Source: Varroa destructor (taxonomy: Eukaryota; Arthropoda; Arachnida; Mesostigmata; Varroidae). Taken from it: DNA of 64,000 nt. Numbering within the stretch: the first letter of the stretch is position 1; every line of letters begins with the position of its first letter. This document shows, one piece after another, positions 24,284-36,900 of this stretch. The notes below the pieces were generated by a model. It made no database searches. It had not been told where the DNA came from and saw nothing but the letters and a program-made list of their open reading frames with translations. The position numbers and the translations under genes are program-made. The stretch covers positions 22,685,061-22,749,060 of the forward strand of contig NW_019211456.1 of NCBI RefSeq assembly GCF_002443255.2. Reading direction: 5' to 3'.

Positions 24284-26202
24284 ATCGTTGCTCGGAACGT
24301 ATTTATAGGTTTAGCACAACATTTACGATGGATAATGACGCTGAGCGAAGATTAGAATTTATTTTTTAAGTATTTGCTGATAAAGTGACATGAATCTACG
24401 TACTTTGCTAACGTTAAGTGAAATGATAACGACCTACTATTAAGTTAGATCGACATAAGTTTCTAGCAAGCGACGGCATCTCCATTTTCTTAACCACTAG
24501 CTTCAGACAATGATTTGTCATCCCATGTCAACTTACACGGCTGACGTCAAGCCGCATGTACTATATGCGATAAAGAACGTTACATTATAACCTCCTTAGC
24601 ATTTTTTAGTTATATAAATTGTGTAGCATTACGAGCATGTTCGATGTTTACCGCACGAATTAATCGAGGGACGAGTAACTAACAGATTTGCTTAAATTCA
24701 CGTATGATAAATCTGTTTCGTATTCGTTCATTGGAACTTCACGAGTGCCAAGTCTAAATAATTATAGTCTCGTGTTGATGCTTCTTCGTTTCAAAATGGC
24801 TGTAGTGTTCACTACAAAAAAATCGCATCGGATTCCTTACCACAGCCTTCATAAAAACATCAAGCACTCAAGTTGGAAAAACTAAAAGTAATAAGTGATT
24901 GTTGCTATTAACTAATACTGGATAATAGTGAACGTGTTGCCGCATTATTATTCTTATGATTATATTGTTATGGTATTATTTCACTGCAATCTGAAGTACA
25001 CATTGTATTTCCTCCATGGTAAAGTATATGTGTAAGTTAGTATCCTTTTCAGTTATTATCCATATCAGAATTACACAAGCTGGAAGCTTTTCAAATGAAC
25101 TTTTTAGAGCCTCTGCTAATAGGCGCCACGATATCCATTCTAATAGCAGTGAACAGATACCGATCTGTTGTATTATTCAGATCGGCGTACGCTCGCACCT
25201 GGTCTGTATCTGGGTGTCCGGCTAGCCATCCTGTAGAAGACGCGCTATGATGGGTGTATACGTGCAATCCTATCATCATAACGTCAAACATTTTTACCGT
25301 GATGTGCATGATAATAGTGAGCATTTATATCGTACACTATGCTTCGCGTGTCATTGTGAAATAGTCAAAAGTGGATCTTGTCTTCTGCTTGTGTCGCATA
25401 ATAGATTTTTACAATGTAGTAGTCCTTCATGATAATTTTCATCATATATATATATTGTCACGTTTATACAATCTACACGGTAGATTGACCTGTTGTATTA
25501 CCGCTCTTAGGTTATCTTAGTGTTGTTCTCTGGTTTCACGTAAAAAAATGCGTGATGTCCAAGCTGGGACTTCGTCGCATGCCTCGTTGTTCTCGCGCGG
25601 TCGTTTCCCATTTCAAGTAGGCGGTCACCCATACGCCGCTCCTTTTTCCATTGATTGATTGATTGATTCCGCACGTTTAGACCTGTTACTCCATCCAGCT
25701 TGATTTGTTCGTCCTAAACTCTGTACCAGACGGGTGTATTGTTGCTACGTTATCAAATATTTGTTAGATGCATTGCTGAACGCATTTTCCTAAGGTACGT
25801 ATACTTTTTAAACTGCGTTCCTATAACGAAGCATGCGTAATAGTGAGAATAAATCCAGTGGATTACAGTTAATGCTTTCGACATGTCATCAATGCGCAAA
25901 ACTTTGAATCTTACGGAATCCTTGGCGAATTAGTTCCATCTCAAGCAAAATGTTTAGAAATATCGAATCCACTTATAGACTATTCATCGAAACCAATAAC
26001 AGAAATTTGAAGAGCACCGTGAGATTCTTCTTCCCCGAAGCACAGTCTGTCCATTTTCTTACAGGCAATGCCCATTTTGGTAGACGCCTTGGTACACTGC
26101 TTCCGTGCATTTTGTCATTTCTATATTTTCCTAAAAATCGCATTAAATATAGAAATGGAATATAACCGAAAAAAAGACAACGTATCTTTGGTACTCTATT
26201 AG
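24284..26202. other. No gene supported
   Basis: A+T-rich sequence with a short (ATTG)n repeat. Open frames of 60-84 codons on both strands have no paired splice sites. Confidence 0.5.
25650..25668. repeat. (ATTG)n tetranucleotide repeat
   Basis: Nearly five perfect units. Short, but clear. Confidence 0.9.
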
Positions 26203-26443
26203 TTACGAAACCGGGAAGTTCGTGCAAGAGGATTCATAGAATTTCATGGAAGGCATGTCTGATGTCACGCGCCCTTGCATGTACTCCGACGGCGACGGGA
26301 TACGGTAAGACTCGTAAGTATTGGTCGCTGCCGTACGCTTAAGCACTGCTATCGCTTGAACTATGTTTGGCGCCTCTGTGGACGATGAGTGAAAGATCAG
26401 CCTTGTTGGTAGCCGTATAGTCGTTATCGACATCTGTGCGCCG
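26203..26443 (-). CDS. Candidate terminal exon, about 80 codons
   Basis: The acceptor ACCTGGTATCAG opens a frame that contains an ATG five codons in and runs to a TAA. The peptide includes STEAPNIVQAIAVLKRTAAT and SYRIPSPSEYMQG, a soluble mix, and codon third positions favour G/C more than the flanks do. On the plus strand a shorter frame (MEGMSDVTRPCMYSDGDG) ends at a GTAAGA donor near 26308, so the coding strand is uncertain. No AATAAA was seen close downstream on the minus strand. Confidence 0.24.
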
Positions 26444-27784
26444 CTGATACCAGGTGCGACAAGTCAGGCCATGGCAAAAACAATGCCGCCTCTTCTAGTG
26501 GCAATAGCTTTTAATAAATTAGAATCAGATTTAACGAGTTGACGTCGAAGCGACGTGCAGAGCGTACAGATGATGTGCTTGAGCCCTGTAAGTAAACCGG
26601 ATGGCTGCGGCGTACGTTTCTATAGGCATAGGCGACCATTAGTATGTATCTGATTAAATAATCTATATGGATGCACATCAATGTAAATGTATACTGTGAC
26701 CTCTATCTTGCTACTTCCAAACGCTGTCAAATGCTATCTTCTACCCAACTTGTGTTTTGAACGAGTCGGTATAAGGGTAGCGTCGAAGTTTTTACATGGT
26801 TACATGATTTCAATATAACTTCAACAACGTAAATTTCACGCAAGTTATCAAATGTTCGTTTGACATTTGCAAGCCTGCCACCAAGGCAACATTTTTTAGA
26901 TGGGCATGTTTTTTTTATTCCTGGTGATGTTTTCTTGATACAGATTTCGTTTCATATAAGACATATCGAATTCTTGAGCCAAAAGAACAAACATGTTAGT
27001 GCTAGCATACACTGAAGCGTAAAAAGAGGTTTGTTAAAACAGTTTATTGGTTCCGATGTAGCTATTCGACTCGTGATCTGAAATCACCGATCTCACCGAA
27101 CGTCAGTACCAACTTTAAATCTTGGTAGTTCACCATTGCATCTGGCTTTGCATCTAGAAGATAAGCTATACGAGTACATAAGACGCTTAAGCTTGTTGAA
27201 TGTTGTAGAGTAACACGCACTTGATAAGCACAAAAGCTTTTATTAAGCTAAATATGATATAAGGTAAACATTTCCACAGAGTTACGCAACAATTTTAAGT
27301 GAGGAATATTGGAAAAATAGTTTGTACAATATTATTATTAGCTTATCTGGGCCTAGTTAGTAGTATATATCTGTTGTCCTTGCTTTGGACAACTTTTACT
27401 TCTATAAGCCAATGCTAAAATGGTCTCGTTCTATATAGACTGGTATCAACCGTATAATATAATTCAGGTAAAAATTTCAGATAGAGATACGGCAGGCAGT
27501 TTTTTTGTCAGGTCGATGGACCAACCGTTAACCAACGATTACCAGGTGTGGATTCTATTCTGGAGATGAAAATTGACTTTGAACCTCCATTACGAATACA
27601 TTCGAAGAGCACAAGAATCCGCTTCTAACCTGAGCTCAATTCGCGAAATGAATCAAGCCCCATCTCATCTCATAATGTAACTTTAATAACTTCGCCTTTG
27701 TATTTTCCTAAATAAAAAAACGACGACCAAGGTAAGAACGAAACCAACCTTAGATCACACGTTATTTTACAAAGCGTGAACATC

Positions 27785-27830
27785 TCTATTCGGGCCACTT
27801 ATCTGGCTAGGGTCGAGTAGCCCGAATAGA
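27785..27830. other. Perfect 11-bp inverted repeat, 24-nt spacer
   Basis: TCTATTCGGGC at 27785-27795 is exactly complementary to GCCCGAATAGA at 27820-27830. The arms are half G+C in A+T-rich surroundings, so the hairpin could be stable in RNA or single-stranded DNA. I do not recognise it as a known RNA. Confidence 0.85.
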
Positions 27831-28645
27831 TTGTCGGTTTATTGCTTGATAATAGTAACATTAAATTTCGTACACCTTTGAACGTTGCTCACTTGCTCAG
27901 TATTTACTGGAATTGATTTGCATTGGCCAATTATAATTCGTATAGGTCTTTGCAGCTGTCACCTTTGCGATTAGCCGAGAACAGAAAATAGCCGGCGTTA
28001 TGAACGATGTCCATCTGAAAGCCACCCATCGATAATTTCCGATTTCGATTTTTAGTTTGCTTTGTCGTTAGAAAAATCGAAAACGTCAACGAGGGATAGA
28101 ACTTCTACGTTTACTTCAAAGAAGACGTCGTCATCATTTCCGCTATCATCTTGAACATCGTTGCTCAGTCGCAACGACTTGGCCGTAAGCATTTGACGCA
28201 ATGGCCGTAACAGCTAACAGACGTATGTTACGCCTGAAACAAAAAGAAAAACATAAATACAGGGGTATCTGGGGAACGAGAACTGAAGAAGGGGAAGGGG
28301 TATACACGTCACAAATGTCATGTCATGTTGTTTCGCTTCTTGTCCGTCGTATCTCGACGTCTTTAGCTGAGGTAGTGAAAGCCTGGATGGCCAAATTTTG
28401 ATTTTGCACTTATTTTTTAGGGTTGCTTTTTGCTCATCTTCTGTGTAATAATTAGTCATCGACTAATGGCAGAAGGATTGAGTTGGATACAGTATAACCA
28501 ATGACGAATCAATGTTGCCTTGGTGTATAGAGACGGAGGAAATGGACAACTTTATAATGCTTTATAATATTTTTATAAGTACGATTATATATATATTATA
28601 AACTGACGTGAGAAAGCGGTCGGAGGACGCTGCTTCTCTTTCCCC

Positions 28646-28698
28646 GTGTGTGTGTCTGCATGTACACGTGTGTGTGTGTGTGTGTGTCTGTGTGTGTG
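28646..28698. repeat. Interrupted (GT)n microsatellite
   Basis: GT dinucleotides with a few CT and CATGTACAC interruptions. Alternating purine-pyrimidine sequence of this kind can adopt Z-DNA. Confidence 0.95.
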
Positions 28699-29959
28699 AG
28701 GAAAAGCGCTCCAAAGCTATTCGACCGTTTCTTCCGCTTGTAAAGTCGATTAAGAACAACAGTTAAAAAGACAGACTTGGCGTTTTTTTTTTGTATAATT
28801 TGTTAATAATTATGTCGTGGTTTGTAGCGCCGGAATACATGTTATACAGTATTAGTCAATAGAATTTACTTAATTAATTTTTAAATACCGAGCCGACGTG
28901 TGGAGTCTCGCTAGCTCGTGCATGTCACGTCCGCCACGGATTATCAATACAGGGTGGGCATCGAAGGGACATTGTTGGTAGCAATCAGCAAGTGCCTGCG
29001 CGATTTCATATGCATTACAATAGAACAAGAGATAAACTGCCTGGCATCTCCAATAACAAGAAGGAACACTCAGCTCTCGACCTAATTACTAGGTTTCATT
29101 ATCTTAGATCCCTGAACCTGATCACTGGATGTCGGATCGGTCTCTAAAAGAACAGGACTTCGTGTGAGCAACCGGTCACCCACGTGACACAAGCCTATAG
29201 CCCACAGCCTGCTTAAACACCCATTGCAGAGAAATAATCATAAGTGTTTCTGGACTTTTCCAATTGACTCACACCAGACATAGGAGTGCATAGTTTAGCC
29301 TTTTTATTCGTTTATGGATGTTTACTTTGCGCACGTTTTCATCTTCTAGGTATCGCACATAGGAAAAATTGTCGCCGCTTTTGATCCAGTTACAGGCCCA
29401 ATAATAGAAACACGCCTTAGGACAATATTGATATAGCAAGGGACTAAGAGCAAAAATTTAATTATAAAAAACTATGTTTCGCCAATACACAAAAGTAGTA
29501 AATTAAATTTATCATTTGAAGACAGATCAATCAAATATTATTCTTTCACCTTTGTTGGTAGCAGCCAAAAACTTAAGTACAAATCAACAATACAAAGTTC
29601 CAATATCAAATATATTAAGACCTATAAAACCATTCAAGACGGTTTGCGTTATATGAGTTACATGAGTTTTGCTAAGGTTATAAAATTAATTTGAAAGATT
29701 TGCCAGATATCCTAAAGATGCGGCGCGATATCTATCACAATTTCCCCTGCACCTGGAGTACTTACATGTATGTCAAACTTGTGGAAATCTGGCTTTGCAA
29801 AGTATACAGTAGAATTCATGCACCACAAAGTGATGACATGTATGTTCACCCGGTTTGTCTTTTTTTTCACTCGTTACCCTTCGTCGCACCTGAAGTAGAG
29901 AACTTGCCATAAATTTTCGTGAATTTTCGCTTCCAGTTGTTGAATTTTGTTTTGAGGAC

Positions 29960-30771
29960 TTACGTTGCCGGAAACTCAGAGCGACGACGTAGGTCCTCGA
30001 ACAGCAGTGACGAGTCGGGTAAAAAAAAATACTTGAGGTCCCTATTATGTACTTCCAGTGCTTTTCTGGGGAAGGAAGCTTAGGCGAGATTTAATTGTCT
30101 GAGGTTCTTCACTGTAAAATCCTCCCAAATGACGCGTGTCCCATACGTTGCGATTAGAGCTACTTTGAGATCGAAAAAGCCACGAGCGGCTATGAGGGAT
30201 AAACGATGAGGCGATTTCATCGCCCGTGTGGCCAACAATGCTTTCTTGCATCTTTCGGTGACGTGCGTAATGAAACTTCTGCCATTCATGGAGAACAGCA
30301 ACCCCATAACTTCGACTGAGCTCCTTCCTTCTTTTGTTTGATCAAGGAGGTCGTTCAACAAGATGAGAATAAGAGTGGGCTTAGGTTATCTCCCTGAGCC
30401 AGGCCGGTTCTCTGTATGAGTGACGGAAGTTCAGCGACGCCGTCGTTGATGATTATTCTATTCAACTGTAGAATCACAGCGAGAAGCCTGAGCACATTCA
30501 TAGAGACACTCACTTCGACTAGCCTGAGCATAATTCTGTCCCTAGGCGCCCAGTCGGAGGCTGCTTTAAGTCCACAGACTCTACGTATAGCAGATTGTGC
30601 AGCATGGCCTGCCCTCTCTTGACATCGGCCGTTAGAATCTTGCGCGCGGTTTTTGTAAAACGTCCCTTTCGAGACACATCTTGTTCCTTTGGGAGGGCGC
30701 TTTCTAAATAGCTGTCTCTCCAACCTCTCAGTCAGCAAGCCGAAGAGCGGCTTATAACAAACATTTTTCAT
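29960..30771 (-). pseudogene. Degenerate LINE (non-LTR) reverse transcriptase
   Basis: The motif GLAQGDNLSPLLF at about 30367-30405 is the RT palm block conserved in LINE polymerases. Upstream, LKAASDWAPRDR corresponds to motif A, but the position usually holding the first catalytic Asp is Gly and the usual AFD is ASD. Downstream the frame shifts by one near 30358, and the YADD catalytic box is missing, as if deleted between VEVMGLLFS and NGRSF. The thumb-like part is kept (GFFDLKVALIATYG, VIWEDFTVKNLRQL). An internal TAA interrupts the frame near 30075, and similarity fades at about 29960. The copy is 5'-incomplete and inactive. I could not assign the clade. Confidence 0.85.
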
Positions 30772-30946
30772 CGCTACCCCTTACCATGATGACGGCGCAA
30801 TTGGATCGCCCCTTCTTTTAAGGATCACTAAGAGGAAAACAGCTCTCTACTGGGCTAGGAGTGTATTAGTATGAAAACATTTATTGTATAGCGTTGCCTA
30901 ACACGGCGCCAGAACGATAACGTATTTGAGGTGGTCGCTGCAGACG

Positions 30947-31321
30947 CTACCTGGACGAACGGTTTTCTTGTTCCGTAAACTCCCAAGCCCTTGCTCCGGC
31001 TTCATGGAGTCCTGTTAGAGGATATCGTATTGCATTGAGATTCCTTTTCCCACCCTGCGAGGAAAGGGGGCACAGTTGTGTGGCGCATCGTGTGGCATCT
31101 TTTGACGCAACTTCATTTTCGAGAAGTAATTTATGAGGGACGAGAAGGTAATCGGAAAAAACGCCGAACCGTTGTGGTACGATCAAACAGGTATTTAGCC
31201 GTTCAAGATCTTCAGGTTGCACCTTGGCTATGAGCCTGAAGACCATCTGGGTTGTACAAGTATAATTGTAGCACGGTTTATATTTGCTGAATCTTGCTAG
31301 CACTATTTTTAAGTGATTCAC
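30947..31321 (-). pseudogene. Open frame just upstream of the LINE remnant, origin unclear
   Basis: About 124 codons are open, ending TAG, with non-repetitive amino-acid usage (MVFRLIAKVQPEDLERLNTC, then RFGVFSDYLLVPHKLLLENE). It lies 5' of the RT fragment on the same strand and could be a decayed part of the same or another element. I cannot match it to endonuclease or nucleocapsid domains. The acceptor-like TTGTACAACCCAG ahead of MVFRL leaves a cellular exon possible. There is no in-frame ATG at the left edge of the frame. Confidence 0.25.
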
Positions 31322-33840
31322 TTAGTAGCCAATAGGCCATTTCGCTACGGTCTTTTCAGTGACAAAAGCTGCGCTTCCGCACATTGTGTTGCTAAGAAAG
31401 AAGTTAAAATTATCATTTTGTTTTCAGAGTTGGAAATAAGTAATGCCTGATTGCAAAAACATTTGCAATAAGGCTTTATGCTGCCGCAGTCAAAAATTGC
31501 CTTTACGACAAGTTTTTTTAAAACCGATATGACGTAGGTATTCTGTATTGCAATGTGGAAGATGAGGCCGCCAGCGATACTGCGTCAGCAGAAACTCTTT
31601 TGGTAGCAGCAGACAGGGTGTTCTGCTTAGGGGGATGCAACCAAATGCGCATTATTTCACCTATGCTTATTTTTACAAAACACCTATTGAGCTTTTTTGT
31701 TATTTGTAGCTCCTGGCCGAAGCCACATCAGCATCATTCAGCGCACATCATTTCATAGCTGGAAAACGGCACTAGCGTTTATGTAGCCCGCGCATGCCGG
31801 CCAAGTGAGTCATCTACATGCCCTCTGTATTATTATTCACTGTCACGACTACCCCCGGAAAGGACTTGCTACTGGATATGCACACAGTGGAGCTGCTGCA
31901 AAGAGATGTCGTTTTTCGGGAAAAAAGTTAAAACATTTACGGAAATCATGATGAGGAAAGCTAGTCGTAGATCGAAATATGCTTCATTTGGGATTTTAGG
32001 TCCTGGACATTTATTTAATAGTTTGATAGTGTATAGACAATCATTACAATTTGTCCAACTTAAAGTTTCCTATTGTTCTAACTGGACATCTACTTGCTTG
32101 TTGTAAAAAAAAAAAAAAAAACAAGCGCCCTACTGAAGTTATAATTGATGATCTGATCCCTGTCGTTTAAATAAGTAAAAAGTTGGTAGAAGAACACATT
32201 TTTCTTAACTGTGCCGACATATATATCTAGGTGTCCTAGTAATGGCAAAAATTAAGCGTATTCAAATCATTCCGCTAATTCTAAACATGTGTTATCTTCC
32301 AATCTCTTGAGGGATTCGAATAAAATGAAATTAAGCGCTTGAATAATAAAAAAGAACATTATTAATCCTTACGTTCAGAATCGTAGCGTCGTCTATTATT
32401 ATCTAATTTTTAACCACAGGGAAGACATGCAACACGCACTCCGCAGAACTTTAGACAAGCAATAACTTATTTGAAAGTAAGTTAAAAAAAAAAAACTATC
32501 GCAATCTTTAGCGCGATGGGTGACAGCCTCGGCGGTTGTTTTAAAGTAGTGAAAACGGAACTAAGTCATGATACCAGAATTTCGAAGCCACATATACCCT
32601 GAAGCTTAATATTACGACTGATGTTTTGTCGCATAATGTAACGGCCATGTTGCCAAGTTAACACATAACAAAAATTATATCGATTTACTGCATTTTGTTG
32701 CTCAGATTATAATTAGTCTAATTATGTTCACTTGTATTGGACTGATTTGTTTTCGTATTATCTTTGTAATCTAATTCCATGGATCCTAGAAAAATCCAAC
32801 ATGTCACGTAATAGCTCGTTTAGACGTAGATGGCTTACAATATGTTTGATATGAAATCAAAGCTTGCGATAAGGCACTTTAGAATCTAGCATTGTTACGT
32901 TACCCAGTGCATATTGGGGCATCGGTAAACTGAAGTGGCTTCTGCTGATTACTGCTGTCGATGTATCGGTGCGCTACCGATCTTCTTGGTGGGTAGCTCC
33001 CCAATGATTCTACCTACGACAATTTGACTTTGGATAATTTATCGAAACCTATATCGGAATACTACGTCCTTTCGATTTTTAGGTTCCTTCCTTTAGGACC
33101 AATCGAAATATGCACAGGTACTATGATAGTTGACTGTATCTAGTTATGCAGTGTTCATCCAGGTTTATAAATAAAATGGTACTGTTTCAAAAACATGAAA
33201 GGTATTAGCAAAGCATTCTATCATTATCTCGGAATATGGTATATTGTCGTAAATGTGACAACAACGATATATAACAAACATGTGGGAACTGAAACCCTAA
33301 TTGTAATCTTCATGGCGTCTAATTTTCTAACGTTTTTCGCAAATCTATATTCAGTTTCAGTGTGAATGTCATATGATAGCTATTTTCTGATCGATTTTCT
33401 AACTGATTCAATGTACGGCTGCTGTAGTTATCAGCTGCCGCTCAGCAGCCATCATCAGTCAATGCATCAATCAGTGAGGCTAGCCACGGACTTCTGTTCT
33501 CCGACTTCAATTGTTTGTCATTCTGACTGTGCGACTAGCGTCGTTTTTGTTCGAATTGTCGTTGACTTATGCCGTCTCTTTATATCCTTGCTCTGTGCCA
33601 ATTCTGTCTTCGACGACGGCTAGCAGGACGTAATCACCGTTGCGTCTCCTCGTGTCCCCTGGTCTTCGTCAGTAGTAATACAAGTTTTGACTAGTTTGAA
33701 TGAGTTTGACTTTGTCTATTGTGTTCAGAGGATGACCCACCGCTAGTCATTTCTTTCTCTGGTCAGAGGCGTGCACTACGGTGGTATAGCGCAATAGTTC
33801 ACTAGACACTGTGTCCGCGCTGCTTTTGCTGCTACGCCAG
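31322..33840. other. No gene supported; homopolymer A runs
   Basis: A+T-rich sequence with A17 at 32105-32121 and A13 near 32484. No open frame with splice support. Confidence 0.55.
32105..32121. repeat. A17 homopolymer
   Basis: Seventeen adenines. Possibly a retroposon tail, but no body is recognisable upstream. Confidence 0.95.
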
Positions 33841-33954
33841 CTGCCGTTCTCGCTTACGACACATCACCACATTGAAATCCTTAACGGAGGCGGCCACCGT
33901 CTGACAGAGCGTGAAGCTTCTGCAATTGTCTTCCGCTTTCTTGCGGTACTACAA
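33841..33954 (+). CDS. Candidate exon with a short kinase-like motif
   Basis: The acceptor TGCTTTTGCTGCTACGCCAG is strong; the donor (GTTAAT) is weak. The 38 codons between are open in phase 0 and include GGGHRLTEREASAIVFRFL. The TEREAS core recalls the segment between helices D and E of CAMK-group kinases (MAPKAPK and RSK families carry TEREAS or SEREAS there). The usual preceding GGELF and following YLH are absent, and no other kinase motif was found nearby. The resemblance is six residues long and may be chance. Confidence 0.2.
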
Positions 33955-36900
33955 GTTAATACAATGGGTTCACTCCCCCTTTGGTGTTCTTCTGATTTGC
34001 TTTACAATAGACGACCTAACACTTTTGTCTATGTTTTGCCTACTTTGCTGACTAAACTCAGTAACTGAATTGATCTACTGCGGCATACTGGGCGGCAAGT
34101 TGTCAGCCGCAGTTAGTTGTCGTATACAAATACGAACAGCACTTGGAAAAAGAAGAGAGGCCTTGCTCACGAAAACTTACGTGTGTTTAATCAACCTACT
34201 CCTTTGGGCTTGCACATTATATTCGAGCTTTCCAATATCCTGTCAAGGAACTTTGCAGCTTAATTAAACGAAGAAGGAAAAGCAAGAGGGATACATATGA
34301 AGAACACGCACCCATCGAGAGACCATGACGTCAATTTTGAGCTGGCTTTAAGCGACTATGAAATCGTACGCTATCTCATTTACTACACACATTAATAATC
34401 ACTCCTCGATTTTTTCGATTACGTAGCAGAAATGGTTCTTATTAGTCGTTACGCTAACATGTTAAACACACAGCAATAGCAATAACAAACAATTATCAGT
34501 CAATGAATGAGAATATGTCAATGGATTGAATTGGATCGATGGCCTCCTGATGAGCGTGTTCATCCTGATTGCCTTCGCTATCAAATTGACGTTTGACAAA
34601 TCGGATAGTGCTAGCCCACATACGGCCTTTCTAAGATGAGAAACGATTCATTCACGACAAATCGATCGTACACACACCGAAAGCACCAGTGAAACCTAGC
34701 ACCCAACAACAACAAGTACCCAATACATAACAGCCGCAAAGCGCACTACGAGTAAAAATACCCGACGATATAGTACATCGAACCTTCAAGTTACGCACAA
34801 GCGAAACCATTAAGAGATATACCTCCCATATCATATGCCTGTGTTCATTGAACACGCCGTTTGATGCTAGAGTTGGCGTGATCAGGGCGGGGGGGGTGGT
34901 GGGGTGCACGGAGGGGAAATGTGTGCTATTGTAAAAAAAATACAATAATACAAAAAAGCGTAAAAAAGATATCACCTGACTAGAAAAAGGGGTTTACTTT
35001 TCCATTACTATCTGCAGACGGTGTCTGTCTATTTGTCTGTGCGTTTATCTATTCAATGGCTGACACCATCGAATCGTCGAAGGTGGTTTCGTCATGAGGT
35101 ATCGTGAACGGAATGAGGAAAGCCAATCTAAAGCAATGCATAATAAATATTGTACAAAAGAATAGTTTTCTATGGTACTGAAAAGGAACAGCAGCAACCG
35201 CAGGAGTAGCGGCACCTCAATATAAACGACCTCCATTAAGCAACTGTTTTAGCCAGGCGGCATGAATGCGATCCTATTTGTAGCCCTGTTTTAGCGATCC
35301 GTGTGCGACCTCAACTTAAGAAAAACACTGTTGCGTTGCTGGCCAGTTTTGTTTAAGCAGACATAGACGCGTTTGTCAAAATAATATTAACCCGTACACA
35401 ATATAAGTTAGGCGTAAAGGGGAGACGTGGAAATTGTGATTTTGATGATCGATACGTGGATCCACTAGAGTCTCTCCCCGTTAGGTAAATCAACTCGGGG
35501 CAGTATTTCATCTTTGGAATTATTCTACCCATTGCGCTTGACGATACGACGTTGCGCAGACAGAAGTTTTAAACGCCTGATAATTGCTTATCTTTACCTT
35601 ACTCGTGCGTCACTGGGGAATGAGCACCCTATATTTTTGACAAGAAAACTATAGAGGGGTACAATGAAAATGCTTCTGTCTAATTCGAATACATCCAATC
35701 TTCAAGGACTGCTTATCTTATGTTAAATGAATAATATAGCGATCACGGTTACCGTATGCTACGTAGTAAGCGCTGTAAAGCTCCAATACAAGCTACTGAG
35801 TAAACTACCAAGCAATCTAACGTCTGTGTTTAAAATGAATATGTTTTATTTGCTAATAGAATTCAGAGGTTTTTTTTTTTAGAATGTTTGCTAAAATAAT
35901 TTCTAAATTTTCAGAGATCACACAACGTAGTCTGCGAATGCGTTTTAATCGATCAGAAGCATCAACGATTGCATAAATGGAAATATATAAGGTTATCGAC
36001 GCTACGTATCTTAATTTGTGCCACACAAGTCACACCATCCTCTAAATTAGTGGGTAAACAGCAAAAAGTGTAGAAAGTTATTTCGGCACGCACTTTTTTT
36101 TTGGAATGAAAGAAACTACTAGATGTAACACTATGATAGAAATGACACTACTAGATAAAATCAAAACAGTTTCAGCCTTATAAAAGTTTAGATAAAATAT
36201 ACTATAGATACTTATCAAGTGTTTTGCTTCGCTTAAAATTAAACAACGGGCTTAGAGAAATAAGTTATTGTTAATCATCGGGTTAGTTAGAGACAGCCAG
36301 CGAAAAGGGACTTCGTTCCAATGTTGCTCGGCCGTACACCATTGAACGAGAGATGAGCAACAGCTGACTCAATATAATTGGGTATTTAACTGACATACAA
36401 TTTATAGAAACAAACTAAACTTTATTATAGTTGTTTACCGATAAAATAAATTATCAAAAATATCTCGCTATCGATATAGTGGGTCTTGCCATTCTATGCG
36501 CAGTAATTACTTACAATTAGAATCAAAAGTGAGCAAGAAAAAAAATTTTAATTCTTTCGAGGATCATGGATCATAGATTCGTATATATATAAAATAATAC
36601 AAATTTATTTTTTCAAGTTGATTGGTGCTATGGAACTTGAATCACGGATCATTTAGCGTGGTGTGGAAATTTCTCCAGTCATTTTCGGTCGAAATATAGA
36701 CAGAAATACTCAGAATTTGAAAAAAAAAAACACTTGATTTGGAGTTATCTCAATAGATTTCAGAACCACTATCGGCAAGAATATCAACGATGACGACAAA
36801 GGCAAAAAGTCACTACTTCGTACTGGCTATGAACGCTGCGGTGACTTCAACGTAATCTCTTCTGTTAGATATTCCATTGGTTTTACTAAGTCCTGTTGTT

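Larger units (their letters stand above)
26444..29959. other. Mostly empty; hairpin and (GT)n tract
   Basis: Apart from the hairpin and the GT microsatellite listed separately, I see only A+T-rich sequence and short frames without splice pairs. A minus-strand frame just before a GTAAGT donor near 29766 (MNSTVYFAKPDFHKFDIH) is the best leftover but has no acceptor. Confidence 0.5.
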
